In this document: in pieces, positions 16,382 through 24,981 of the stretch
Position numbering within the stretch: the stretch's first letter is position 1
How the letters are laid out: each line of letters begins with the position of its first letter
NCBI RefSeq assembly: GCF_015476655.1
Contig: NZ_JABFHF010000011.1
Location: forward strand, 108,584 to 172,583
Reading direction: 5' to 3'
Source of the DNA: Aquiflexum lacus
GTDB lineage: Bacteria > Bacteroidota > Bacteroidia > Cytophagales > Cyclobacteriaceae
DNA length: 64,000 nucleotides
Made by a program: the position numbers and the translations under genes
Notes under the pieces: model-generated
Databases searched by the model: none
Told to the model about the DNA's origin: nothing
What the model saw: only the letters and a program-made list of their open reading frames with translations

Positions 16382-16597
16382 GCGATATTCGGGTTTTAAT
16401 CTTTGGCAAAGTAAAAAGCTTTCATCAATAAAACAACGACAAAAAAAACAGCCTGATTTTCATGTTTTTACGACGGTCAATCTTTAATTTTTTATTAATT
16501 TTTCCTTTAGAAATTGCTTTTTATAATAAAAACAGCTTACTTAAAATTAAATTGTTATTGTAAGCAATTCAAATTCCTCCTTTTTAATTTCAATTAT

Positions 16598-17050
16598 ATG
16601 TTCCAAGAAATTTTCAACAAAACCTCAGGTGATATTCTTTCCGGATTGACAGAACAGTTTGGTTTGGGTCAGGATCAGGCAAAAAGTGCAATTAACCTCA
16701 CCAAAGACAATTTAATTTCATCAATCGGTAAAGAAGCTGCCACAGGAAATATGGATGGGATTCTAAAAATGCTGAATATGGGATCAGGGGCGCAGAGTTC
16801 ACCCATGTTTCAAAATTTGGTAGGAGACCTTAGCAGTAGTTATATTTCCAAATTGGGGGTTTCACCTCAAATTGCTTCGCAGATCAGTAATTTCATATTA
16901 CCTAAAATCATAGCAGCAATTTCTGGAAGTAAATCGGGTAACCTGGATAAATCGGATTTGATGAAAATGATCAGCCAAGGTGCTGGAAGTTCACTTTCTG
17001 ATAAGGCTGGGGATTTACTTAAGGGTGGACTTGGAAACCTATTTAAATAA
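16598..17050 (+). CDS. DUF2780/DUF937-like small alpha-helical protein
   Basis: About 150 residues from the ATG at 16598. The frame extends upstream to 16514, but the extension is AT-biased non-coding-like sequence. The protein is helical and rich in Gly, Ser and Lys, with SGLTEQFGLGQDQAKSAINL and ISNFILPKIIAAISG, and ends GDLLKGGLGNLFK. This layout resembles DUF937/DUF2780 proteins of unknown role. It precedes a DUF4332 gene by 27 bp. Confidence 0.6.
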   Translation: MFQEIFNKTSGDILSGLTEQFGLGQDQAKSAINLTKDNLISSIGKEAATGNMDGILKMLNMGSGAQSSPMFQNLVGDLSSSYISKLGVSPQIASQISNFILPKIIAAISGSKSGNLDKSDLMKMISQGAGSSLSDKAGDLLKGGLGNLFK

Positions 17051-17077
17051 ACTTAATAACCTAAATTTTAAAAGATT

Positions 17078-17485
17078 ATGTCAAAAACAATCACCATGAT
17101 TGAGGGCATCGGCCCTGTTTACAAAGAAAAATTGGCAAATGCCGGAATTTCAACTGTAGAAGCCCTGCTTTCCAAAGGAGCAAGTAAAAAAGGCAGAAAA
17201 GAAATAGCAGAGGCAAGTGGTATAGGAGAAGGTGTTATTCTGGACTGGGTCAATATGGCCGACCTTTTTAGAGTGAATGGTATAGCAAGTCAGTTTGCAG
17301 AATTACTCAAAGCAGCAGGTGTGGATACCGTGAAGGAACTCCGAACTAGAAACCCTGAAAATCTTCACAAAGCCCTTACGGAAACCAATGAGACCAAAAA
17401 ATTGACCAGAACAGTGCCAGCGCTGTCAAAAGTGGAAGATTTTATCAATCAGGCCAAGCATCTTGATCCTGTTGTAACTCATTAA
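17078..17485 (+). CDS. DUF4332 helix-hairpin-helix protein
   Basis: A 135-residue protein with two HhH-like segments: IEGIGPVYKEKLANAGISTV near the N-terminus and RVNGIASQFAELLKAAGVDTV in the middle, as in DUF4332. HhH units bind DNA without base specificity. The GIGP/GIA loops and the basic KKGRKEIAEASGIGEGVIL stretch suit that. No catalytic domain is present. It may be co-transcribed with the preceding small protein and ends at a clear terminator. Confidence 0.75.
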   Translation: MSKTITMIEGIGPVYKEKLANAGISTVEALLSKGASKKGRKEIAEASGIGEGVILDWVNMADLFRVNGIASQFAELLKAAGVDTVKELRTRNPENLHKALTETNETKKLTRTVPALSKVEDFINQAKHLDPVVTH

Positions 17486-17503
17486 AGGATATCCTTTATT
17501 CAC

Positions 17504-17543
17504 AAAAAACCTGAATACTTCAAAACTGTATTCAGGTTTTTTT
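17504..17543 (+). terminator. Rho-independent terminator
   Basis: AAAAAACCTGAATAC and its complement GTATTCAGGTTTTTT around a 9-nt loop, followed by T-rich sequence, right after the DUF4332 gene. Confidence 0.85.
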
Positions 17544-17579
17544 ATTTTAGCCAAATAAAAAAATCAATTGTCAATTTTT

Positions 17580-19130
17580 ATGATGAACAAATCTGAAGAA
17601 TTCAAACAACATATTGAATTGGGTTACACATTTAAAGGTGACTCCATTATTCTTGGTACCGGTATCCTCGCAAATGAACCCATTCCATTCGCACAGGTAA
17701 AAGTTCCTTTAAAGACTTTTAATCGCCACGGCTTGATTGCCGGCGCTACAGGTACAGGAAAGACAAAAACCTTACAGGTCATTGCAGAGCAACTTTCTTT
17801 GAACGGTGTTCCCTCGGTCTTGATGGACCTCAAAGGTGACCTATCCGGTATGGCCAAAGCGGGAACTTTAAATTCACATATTGAAAAGAGAAGTAGCTTG
17901 ATTGGAGTGAATTATCATCCTGAAAGTTTACCTGTGGAATTGATGTCTATCAGCAATGAAAAAGGTGTGAAATTGAAAGCTACGGTTTCTGAATTTGGGC
18001 CTGTGTTGATTTCTCAGATATTGGAACTAAATGATACACAACGAGGTGTCATTGCTTTGGTGTTTAGATACTGCGATACCCATCATCTTCCACTTTTGGA
18101 TTTGAAGGACTTGAAAAAAGTGCTTCAATATATCATCAACGAAGGAAAAGTTGAAATAACAAAAGAATTTGGAGCTGTATCACCTGCGACGGTCAACACC
18201 ATCATGCGGAAAATCATTGAGTTGGAACAGCAGGGAGCAGAAAATTTCTTTGGAGAACTTTCCTTTGAAGTAGATGATTTTGTGAGGACCGTTGATGGCA
18301 AGGGAGTTGTATCCATTATCCGTTTGACCGACATTCAAAACCGGCCGAAGCTGTTTTCCACCTTTATGCTCAGTCTGTTATCTGAAATCTACGAGACATT
18401 TCCCGAGCAGGGAGATTCCGACAAACCCAAGTTATGTCTTTTTATTGATGAAGCGCATTTGGTGTTTTCCAATGCTTCCAAAGATCTGATAGATAAAATC
18501 GAGGCCATTGTTAAATTGATCCGATCCAAAGGCGTCGGAGTATTTTTCTGCACACAGACACCTACCGATGTACCGGATAATGTACTTGGCCAATTGGGAT
18601 TAAAAATTCAGCATTCGCTTAGGGCCTTTACTGCCAAAGACCGGAAAGCGATCACCAAGACAGCTGAGAATTACCCTTTATCCACTTTTTACAAAACCTC
18701 AGAGGTCTTGACATCCATGGGTATAGGAGAGGCTTTGGTGACGGTTTTAAATGAAAAGGGAATTCCTACACCATTGGCACACACCCTATTGAGGGCCCCG
18801 ATTTCCAGAATGGATATTCTTGCCAATGATGAAATTGATCAGTTGGTATTTCAATCATCATTGGTGAAAAAATACAATGTAAATATTGATAGAAAGAGTG
18901 CTTTTGAAATTTTGGATCAGAAAATCACTGCTGCAGAAGAAGCGGCGGCCCAAGAGCAAAAAGAATCTCCTGCAAGGGGAAATACAAGGACACAAAACAG
19001 AACGACAAAAGAAACAAGTATCTTTGATGACCTGAGTAAAAATACCATGGTGAGGCAAATAGGAAGAACCATCTTTAGGGAGTTGACCAGGGGGATTATG
19101 GGTTCTGTTTCCGGAAAGAAAAGAAGGTGA
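17580..19130 (+). CDS. HerA/DUF853-family ATPase
   Basis: A 516-residue cytoplasmic P-loop ATPase of the DUF853 (YjgR) branch of the HerA/FtsK group. The Walker A motif is GATGTGKTKTL near residue 60. Further conserved blocks are SVLMDLKGDLSGMAKAG, the Walker B LCLFIDEAHLVF and the sensor FFCTQTPTDVP. The C-terminus has a Glu/Ala/Arg-rich linker and a short basic tail. Its biological role is poorly defined. Starts at 17580 or 17583 are equally possible. It is followed 3 bp later by the flavoprotein gene. Confidence 0.85.
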   Translation: MMNKSEEFKQHIELGYTFKGDSIILGTGILANEPIPFAQVKVPLKTFNRHGLIAGATGTGKTKTLQVIAEQLSLNGVPSVLMDLKGDLSGMAKAGTLNSHIEKRSSLIGVNYHPESLPVELMSISNEKGVKLKATVSEFGPVLISQILELNDTQRGVIALVFRYCDTHHLPLLDLKDLKKVLQYIINEGKVEITKEFGAVSPATVNTIMRKIIELEQQGAENFFGELSFEVDDFVRTVDGKGVVSIIRLTDIQNRPKLFSTFMLSLLSEIYETFPEQGDSDKPKLCLFIDEAHLVFSNASKDLIDKIEAIVKLIRSKGVGVFFCTQTPTDVPDNVLGQLGLKIQHSLRAFTAKDRKAITKTAENYPLSTFYKTSEVLTSMGIGEALVTVLNEKGIPTPLAHTLLRAPISRMDILANDEIDQLVFQSSLVKKYNVNIDRKSAFEILDQKITAAEEAAAQEQKESPARGNTRTQNRTTKETSIFDDLSKNTMVRQIGRTIFRELTRGIMGSVSGKKRR

Positions 19131-19133
19131 TTA

Positions 19134-20354
19134 GTGGATAAAATTTCAATTGGAGTAATAGGGGCGGGTGCTGCAGGGTATTTTGCTGCAATCCATGCAG
19201 CACAAAATGGTGTATTGGTTACGATCGTTGAAAAAACCTCCAAATCTTTATCAAAAGTAAAGATTTCAGGTGGGGGTAGGTGTAACGTGACCCATGCTGC
19301 CCATGAAATATCCAATTTGTCAAAGAATTACCCGAGGGGAGAAAAGTTCCTGAAGAAGGTATTCAGGCACTTTGCGGTGAAGGATACCATTTCCTGGTTT
19401 GAATCCAGAGGGGTTGCGCTGAAAACAGAACAAGATGGCAGGATGTTTCCGGTGACTGATGATTCTCAGACAATTGTGGATGCTTTGGAATACGCAGCTA
19501 TAAAAAATGGGGTGAATTTGATCTTCAACTTTTCGGTTGATGAAATTCAAAAAGAGGAGGGGAGGTTCAAAATCAGCTCAAAAGACAGACAACTTTACTT
19601 CGATAAATTGATCATTTGTTCGGGTGGAAGTCCGAAAATGGATGGTTTTAATTTTGTGAAAAATCTCGGACATAGTATCGCCCCACCTATACCTTCCTTA
19701 TTTACATTCAATACTCCAAATGAACCTATCAAAAAATTGATGGGCATCTCAGTACCGGATGCTTTGGTAAAGTTGGAAAACACTAAACTGTCATATAGAG
19801 GACCTGTTTTGATTACGCATTGGGGTATCAGTGGTCCTGCAGTGTTGAAATTGTCTGCCTTTGGTGCTTCATGGCTACATGAGAAAAATTATACGACCAA
19901 TGCACATATCCGATGGATAGCAAACTTGTCTGAAAATGAAATTCTGGAACATCTGTCCGAATTCAGAAACAAACATCCAAAAAAGAAAGTCGTATCCAAT
20001 CCATTGTTTTCGCTGCCTGCAAGGCTTTGGGAGCATCTCACTGAAAAGTCAGAATTGGAGCCCGACATTGTTTGGCAAAATTTGCCAAAAAAACATATCC
20101 ATAAACTAGTTCAAAATCTTTTTTGCTATATTGTCCGCATTGAAGGTAAAACAACCTTTAAAGAGGAGTTTGTAACCGCGGGAGGCGTGGATTTAGGAGA
20201 AGTAAATCCCGAAACTATGGAAAGCAAACTGATTGAAGGTTTATTCTTTGCAGGAGAGGTATTGAATATCGATGGGATTACCGGGGGATTCAATTTTCAG
20301 GCTGCTTGGAGTACCGGATATTTGGCTGGAATGAGTGCAAATCAACATGAATAA
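19134..20354 (+). CDS. BaiN/HI0933-family FAD-dependent oxidoreductase
   Basis: A 406-residue flavoprotein with a GTG start three bases after the previous stop. The N-terminal Rossmann dinucleotide motif is GVIGAGAAGYFAAIHAA, followed by VEKTSKSLSKVKISGGGRCN, the hallmark of the HI0933/YhiN family. The C-terminal FAD block is GLFFAGEVLNIDGITGGFNFQ. Family members are NAD(P)/FAD oxidoreductases, and one clade is bile-acid reductase BaiN. The substrate here is unknown. Confidence 0.85.
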   Translation: MDKISIGVIGAGAAGYFAAIHAAQNGVLVTIVEKTSKSLSKVKISGGGRCNVTHAAHEISNLSKNYPRGEKFLKKVFRHFAVKDTISWFESRGVALKTEQDGRMFPVTDDSQTIVDALEYAAIKNGVNLIFNFSVDEIQKEEGRFKISSKDRQLYFDKLIICSGGSPKMDGFNFVKNLGHSIAPPIPSLFTFNTPNEPIKKLMGISVPDALVKLENTKLSYRGPVLITHWGISGPAVLKLSAFGASWLHEKNYTTNAHIRWIANLSENEILEHLSEFRNKHPKKKVVSNPLFSLPARLWEHLTEKSELEPDIVWQNLPKKHIHKLVQNLFCYIVRIEGKTTFKEEFVTAGGVDLGEVNPETMESKLIEGLFFAGEVLNIDGITGGFNFQAAWSTGYLAGMSANQHE

Positions 20355-20709
20355 AATGCTCAACAATTACCCCATCAACTTTGAAAAGATAGATGAAATG
20401 GCTGAAGGCGATGCTGATTTCAGAGCTGAACTGGTCAGTGCCCTTTTTAAATCTTTGACCGAACTGAAGGAGAAATACCTTGAGGGTGCCGAACAGAAGG
20501 ATATTGAAATCATTTCCCTGATCAGACATAAAGTCAAGCCTGCACTATCATTGTTTGAAATCAAAAAAGTAGAGCAGATTATTCAAGAAGGAAAAGACAT
20601 CCTTTCCGATAGTGGTTTTAATGAAGATTTTTTGGAACATCTTGATAGTTTTTTGGATGCTGTACAAGATGCCATCGACCAAGTAAGTCAGAGTATGAAT
20701 GTGGATTGA
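20347..20709 (+). CDS. Hpt-domain-like phosphotransfer protein
   Basis: A 120-residue helical protein from the ATG at 20347, overlapping the previous stop by 8 bp. A candidate phosphotransfer helix reads SLIRHKVKPALSLFEI, with the H-K-x-K/P pattern of stand-alone Bacteroidota Hpt proteins, and is preceded by an acidic helix with DADFRAELVSALF. It should relay phosphate between a hybrid kinase and a response regulator. Neither is adjacent. Family assignment rests on this one motif and the length. Confidence 0.6.
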   Translation: MNKMLNNYPINFEKIDEMAEGDADFRAELVSALFKSLTELKEKYLEGAEQKDIEIISLIRHKVKPALSLFEIKKVEQIIQEGKDILSDSGFNEDFLEHLDSFLDAVQDAIDQVSQSMNVD

Positions 20710-20979
20710 TTGGGAAGCTAGGGAGTTGCCTGCCTGCCGTAGGTGTGGAAGACCGAAGTTCGGTATTTTTAAATATCAATCTTTGAATTGATTTGAACTG
20801 AGGGGATTTTAGAAACATTGGTATGATCATCCTTTATGATTCAAGCTATTGTTAAAGCCCAACGGATGTTTGTTAACATCTTGATTATAGTATACTTCCG
20901 TCTTCCAGCCAATTTATTAGAAAACTAACACAACTTGAAGAAAGGCGGATAATCACATTAATTGGTAATTCAAAACACG

Positions 20980-21975
20980 CTATTTCATTTTTTGAATCAG
21001 ATCTACCAGTCGGTTGGAATAGCCTGCTTCATTATCATACCAACCTACAATCTTAACCAGATTTCCTTTTGCCGAAGTCAATCCAGCATCAAAAATGCAG
21101 GAGTGGGGATTACCGATGATATCGATGGAAACAATGGGTGCCTCAACATATTCCACGATCCCATTCAAAGTAGTTTGGGATTCTTTTTTGAAGATGGCAT
21201 TCACTTCCTCGGTGCTTGTTTCCTTTTTCAACAATAATATCAAATCTGTCAGCGATCCATCGGGAACCGGAACCCGCATCGCTGAAGCCTCAATTTTACC
21301 TTTAAGGTGAGGCAGTACCAATTCCATTGCTTTGGCAGCATTGGTAGTGGTTGGGATGATGGAATATGCCGCAGCCCTTGCCCTGCGCAGGTCCCTGTGG
21401 GGCGCATCATGAAGATTTTGGTCATTGGTATAGGAATGCACAGTTGACATAAATCCCTTTTCAATTCCAAAATGAGCTTCCATGATTTTCAGCATTGGAG
21501 CAAGGCAGTTTGTGGTACAGGATGCATTGGAGATTATATCATGTTCCTCTTGGAGGACTTCCTCATTGACACCCAACACAACTGTGGGCACCTCTATGTC
21601 CTTAGAAGGTGCGGTAATGATGACCTTTTTTGCTCCTGCTTTGATATGACCTTCAGCGAGCGCCCTTTCCGTAAACCTGCCTGTGGATTCCAATACGATA
21701 TCAATATCGAGGTCTCCCCATGGAATCCTCTCAGGATCTTTTTCTGCAAAAACCTTAATTGTTTTCCCCTTTACTTTCAAATCACCTGCTTGAACAGTGA
21801 TTGGGGAAGGATATTTGCCGTGTATGGAATCGTACTGTATCAGATGTGCAAGGGTTGCAGGATCTGTGAGGTCATTGATGGCAATGAGGTCGATCCCTTC
21901 TTTTTCAAGCAATAGCTTTAAAGTCAATCTTCCAATTCTGCCACAGCCATTGATGGCCACTCTCTTATTTCTCAT
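20980..21975 (-). CDS. gapA: Glyceraldehyde-3-phosphate dehydrogenase, type I
   Basis: A 331-residue glycolytic enzyme that oxidises glyceraldehyde-3-phosphate to 1,3-bisphosphoglycerate using NAD(P)+. The N-terminal GCGRIGRLTLK nucleotide-binding motif, the catalytic SNASCTTNCLAPM cysteine near residue 150, HSYTNDQ and WYDNEAGYSNR near the end are all intact. Asn/Asp at IAINDLTDP suggests NAD preference. Length is normal. It is a single-gene unit, divergent from the tRNA-Glu pair. Confidence 0.96.
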   Translation of the reverse strand: MRNKRVAINGCGRIGRLTLKLLLEKEGIDLIAINDLTDPATLAHLIQYDSIHGKYPSPITVQAGDLKVKGKTIKVFAEKDPERIPWGDLDIDIVLESTGRFTERALAEGHIKAGAKKVIITAPSKDIEVPTVVLGVNEEVLQEEHDIISNASCTTNCLAPMLKIMEAHFGIEKGFMSTVHSYTNDQNLHDAPHRDLRRARAAAYSIIPTTTNAAKAMELVLPHLKGKIEASAMRVPVPDGSLTDLILLLKKETSTEEVNAIFKKESQTTLNGIVEYVEAPIVSIDIIGNPHSCIFDAGLTSAKGNLVKIVGWYDNEAGYSNRLVDLIQKMK

Positions 21976-22100
21976 GGGTGTTGGTTCGTCTTCTTTTATC
22001 CGCAGGCGAAAATAATAAAGATGTCCGTCAATGTCTAAAATTATTTTTAAGGCTTACTTTCAAGGTTTTGGAAGCACAAACCAAATATTTTTTGGTCAGG

Positions 22101-22132
22101 TTTTGCATTATGAATTTAAGCCTCTATATTTG
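22101..22132 (+). promoter_or_regulatory. Bacteroidota-type promoter for tRNA-Glu operon
   Basis: A TTTTG at 22101-22105 and TATATTTG at 22125-22132, separated by 19 nt, match the Bacteroidota -33 TTTG / -7 TAnnTTTG consensus. The predicted start is about 30 nt before the first tRNA. Confidence 0.7.
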
Positions 22133-22170
22133 CATCACCATTTGAAAAAGTGGTCCCCAATACCAAAAAT

Positions 22171-22242
22171 GGTCGGTTCGTCTAGGGGTTAGGACGTATC
22201 CCTTTCACGGATAAAACACGGGTTCGATTCCCGTACCGACTA
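22171..22242 (+). tRNA. tRNA-Glu (TTC anticodon)
   Basis: A cloverleaf with a GGTCGGT/ACCGACT acceptor stem (G-T at 1:72), D-arm GTCTAGGGGTTAGGAC, anticodon loop CTTTCAC with TTC, and a CGGGTTCGATTCCCG T-arm. CCA is not encoded. It is the first of a tandem pair. Confidence 0.95.
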
Positions 22243-22284
22243 CATAGGACACTGAAGAAATTCAGTGTTTTATTTTTGAAAAAT

Positions 22285-22356
22285 GGTCGATTCGTCTAGG
22301 GGTTAGGACGTATCCCTTTCACGGATAAAACACGGGTTCGATTCCCGTATCGACTA
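22285..22356 (+). tRNA. tRNA-Glu (TTC anticodon), second copy
   Basis: Identical to the first copy except for a compensated acceptor pair: GGTCGAT/ATCGACT in place of GGTCGGT/ACCGACT. It lies 42 bp downstream of the first copy. CCA is not encoded. Confidence 0.95.
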
Positions 22357-22446
22357 CGACAAATTGATGTTTTTGATCTTTCGGATTGCATATGAAAGTA
22401 AGCATGAAGAATTTGTTTTATGGTTGTTAGTGGTTAAAGTGAGTTT

Positions 22447-22480
22447 AAAAAACCCGGGCTTATAGTTCGGGTTTTTTTTT
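22447..22480. terminator. Terminator after tRNA-Glu pair
   Basis: AAAAAACCCG and CGGGTTTTTT around an 11-nt loop with extra T residues. The A-rich left side lets it also serve the convergent radical SAM gene that ends here. Confidence 0.8.
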
Positions 22481-24686
22481 ATACCAACACCAATCCAAAC
22501 TCCAAAAGCGAGCTCCATATCTTGGAACTAAGAAAACGGTCAAAATCTCCTAAACCTGCCCTTAAGAAACCTTCCTCAAAAGCTGCCAGGCTCATTTCCT
22601 TTTTATCAGGTACAGGCGATAGTTCTCTTATAATATTTTCAAGCCATTTACCATCTTCTTTCCCGACTATTATTTCCTCTCTATTGTTTTTGTTTTCTAT
22701 GACCAATTTATAGGTTTCTATCTTATTCCCTTTTTTGCTGATAAAGGTTTCATGAAACAATTCAGGCATATTTCCAAGCCAGACCATTTTTGCATTGGGT
22801 TTCAAAACAGTATCCGTTTCAATTTGAATGGCATTAGAAATAAAGTTGGGAGAAACAGATGGTCTTGGAATCTTAAAATCAAACCATTCCTGAAGTTTGA
22901 AGTCAAAACAGATTCCATGCATGTAATTGAATAATGCCTTTTTCAAACCTTCGCTGAACAATTCATGATCGGCACCCTCGGGGTCTTCATGACTCAGGTC
23001 ATTTTCTGCAAAGAGACCTTGTTCCGGACCTGTCCTCACCACTCTAAAGGCCCCCGGATCAACTCCAATGGGTGCATGGGCTGTCATGGCAAACAAGTGC
23101 CAGAAACCGGATTGCAGGACATTGTGCATGAACAGCTGCCTCACCATTTCCAGACTGTCAATGGTCTCCTGCGCAGTCTGGGTCGGAAAGCCATACATCA
23201 GATAGGCATGCACCATGATCCCCGATTCGGTAAAATTATGGGCAACCCTCGCTACTTGGGAAACAGTGACCCCTTTCTGCATCATTTTCAACAAACGGTC
23301 AGAAGCCACCTCTAAACCGCCCGAGACGGCGATGCAACCTGACGCTTTGAGCAATCTGCAGAGATCATAGGTAAACCTTTCCTCGAAGCGGATATTGGTC
23401 CACCAGGTAATCTTTAGGTTTCGTTTGAGTATTTCAATGGCAACTTCACGCATCAGGGCAGGAGGTGCTGCTTCATCTACGAAGTGAAAGCCTGTTTCAC
23501 CGGTTTGCAGGATCAGTTCTTCTATGCGGTCACATATCAGGGTAGCACTGACAGGTTCATAATTTTTGATGTAATCCAATGTGACATCACAAAAGGAACA
23601 TTTCTTCCAATAGCAGCCATGGGCCATGGTCAGTTTGTTCCATCTCCCATCAGACCATAAGCGGTGCATGGGATTGGCTATTTCTATCACTGAAAGGTAT
23701 TGGTGTAGCGGCAAACCCGAATAGTCAGGCGTACCGGTTTTGCTGAATGGAATATCACTTTCCTTTGCCCCGTTGAGGTAGATTACCTTCCCGTCCGATA
23801 AGGCAAATGTTCTTTTAAGTTGTTGCAATTCCCTTTTTCCATCCAAATGCTCCAATAAACAGGTCAATGGTCTTTCTCCATCATCCAAGGTGATAAAATC
23901 AAGGTATTGGAAAACACGAGGTTCTTTGATGGACCGAAGTTCGGTATTTGGGTATCCACCGCCCATGGCTACCTTGATATGGGGATAATTCGCTTTGAGA
24001 TACTGACCGCATCTCAAGGCCCCATACAGGTTTCCCGGAAAAGGAACAGATAGACAAACAAAATAAGGATCTGTTTCCTTTATTAATAATGCTAACTCCT
24101 CAATTAAGAATTGGTCAGTAAAAGAAAGAGGTTCTTCCAAAGCTTTGGCCAATGGATCAAATGAAACCGCTGATCTTCCCAATCTTTCGGCGTAGCGGCT
24201 GAATCCAAAAAAAGGATCCAAAACTTCTTGGATCAAATCTCCCAAATCTTCCAAATAGAGCGTTGCCAAATGCCGGGCTTTGTCCTGTATCCCCATCGTA
24301 CCAAAAGCCCAATCCATATCATCCAACTGATCAAACCTGGAAGCCTGAGGCAGAAAATCTCCATCGCAGATATTGTAGGCCAAAGTAGGATTTTCAAATT
24401 GGAGAAATTTGATAACAGGATCTATGGTATTTAGGTAGTCTTTTTGAAGTTTAACAATCCTTTGACTGTTTTTTGTAATGTTTTTAACCTTTTCATTTTC
24501 AATAGTTTTAAACACCTTGCTTAAACCTTTTTTTGAAAAAATTCTCAGTATAACTTTAATTCCAAGATCTGCTTGATGGGATGTTTTTCCCATGGTATTC
24601 AGATAACCTTTAATATATGCGGTCGCAGGATAGGGGGTATTCAGTTGGGTAAAAGGGGGAGTGATTAAAAGAATGGACTTTGACAC
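22479..24686 (-). CDS. B12-binding-type radical SAM protein
   Basis: About 735 residues from a GTG at 24686, with an alternative TTG 30 bp upstream. The N-terminus ILLITPPFTQLNTPYPATAY is the usual start of cobalamin-binding radical SAM proteins, and a B12-domain-like region with VCLSVPFPGNLYGALRCG follows. The cluster motif is GCYWKKCSFCD, a CX4CX2C spacing in place of the common CX3CX2C. SGGLEVASDRLLKMMQKGV and AYLMYGFPTQTAQETIDSL are radical SAM TIM-barrel blocks. The product is unknown. It has no biosynthetic neighbours. Confidence 0.8.
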   Translation of the reverse strand: MSKSILLITPPFTQLNTPYPATAYIKGYLNTMGKTSHQADLGIKVILRIFSKKGLSKVFKTIENEKVKNITKNSQRIVKLQKDYLNTIDPVIKFLQFENPTLAYNICDGDFLPQASRFDQLDDMDWAFGTMGIQDKARHLATLYLEDLGDLIQEVLDPFFGFSRYAERLGRSAVSFDPLAKALEEPLSFTDQFLIEELALLIKETDPYFVCLSVPFPGNLYGALRCGQYLKANYPHIKVAMGGGYPNTELRSIKEPRVFQYLDFITLDDGERPLTCLLEHLDGKRELQQLKRTFALSDGKVIYLNGAKESDIPFSKTGTPDYSGLPLHQYLSVIEIANPMHRLWSDGRWNKLTMAHGCYWKKCSFCDVTLDYIKNYEPVSATLICDRIEELILQTGETGFHFVDEAAPPALMREVAIEILKRNLKITWWTNIRFEERFTYDLCRLLKASGCIAVSGGLEVASDRLLKMMQKGVTVSQVARVAHNFTESGIMVHAYLMYGFPTQTAQETIDSLEMVRQLFMHNVLQSGFWHLFAMTAHAPIGVDPGAFRVVRTGPEQGLFAENDLSHEDPEGADHELFSEGLKKALFNYMHGICFDFKLQEWFDFKIPRPSVSPNFISNAIQIETDTVLKPNAKMVWLGNMPELFHETFISKKGNKIETYKLVIENKNNREEIIVGKEDGKWLENIIRELSPVPDKKEMSLAAFEEGFLRAGLGDFDRFLSSKIWSSLLEFGLVLV

Positions 24687-24864
24687 AAGGAAATAATTTT
24701 TTTCAAATTTCGACAATTTTGAGGGATAACCATGATGGATTCAAGGAATTTGTGGAAACCGAATGTTTTGGGAGTCCTTTACATTTTGAGAATTTAAGAA
24801 TGGAAATAACATCAGGTTACCTATTCTTACGGCAATTATTGATTCAATTGTGTCAAATGCTTCC

Positions 24865-24941
24865 CCTTGTCATATCGACGACAGGAGATATCTGTCCCAG
24901 CTTGAAGCTTATAGACCTCTCCTGTCGTCGAGGTGACAAGG
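24865..24941. repeat. Intergenic hairpin element, 23-bp inverted repeats
   Basis: Arms 24865-24887 and 24919-24941 pair over 23 bp with about two mismatches (core CGACGACAGGAG), around a 31-bp loop containing AGCTTGAAGCTT. It is GC-richer than its surroundings and resembles dispersed Bacteroidota repeats that end in a TGACAAG-like string. Confidence 0.75.
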
Positions 24942-24981
24942 ACAGGTTTAAATGGACTCTTTATTTATATTATTCAATGGA

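Noticed and set aside
20710..20979. ACCGAA/TTCGGT palindrome and CCTGCCTGCC string
   Set aside because: The stem has almost no loop and only a short T run. The related CTGCCT strings near 35858 and 54021 are too short and degenerate to claim as one repeat family.
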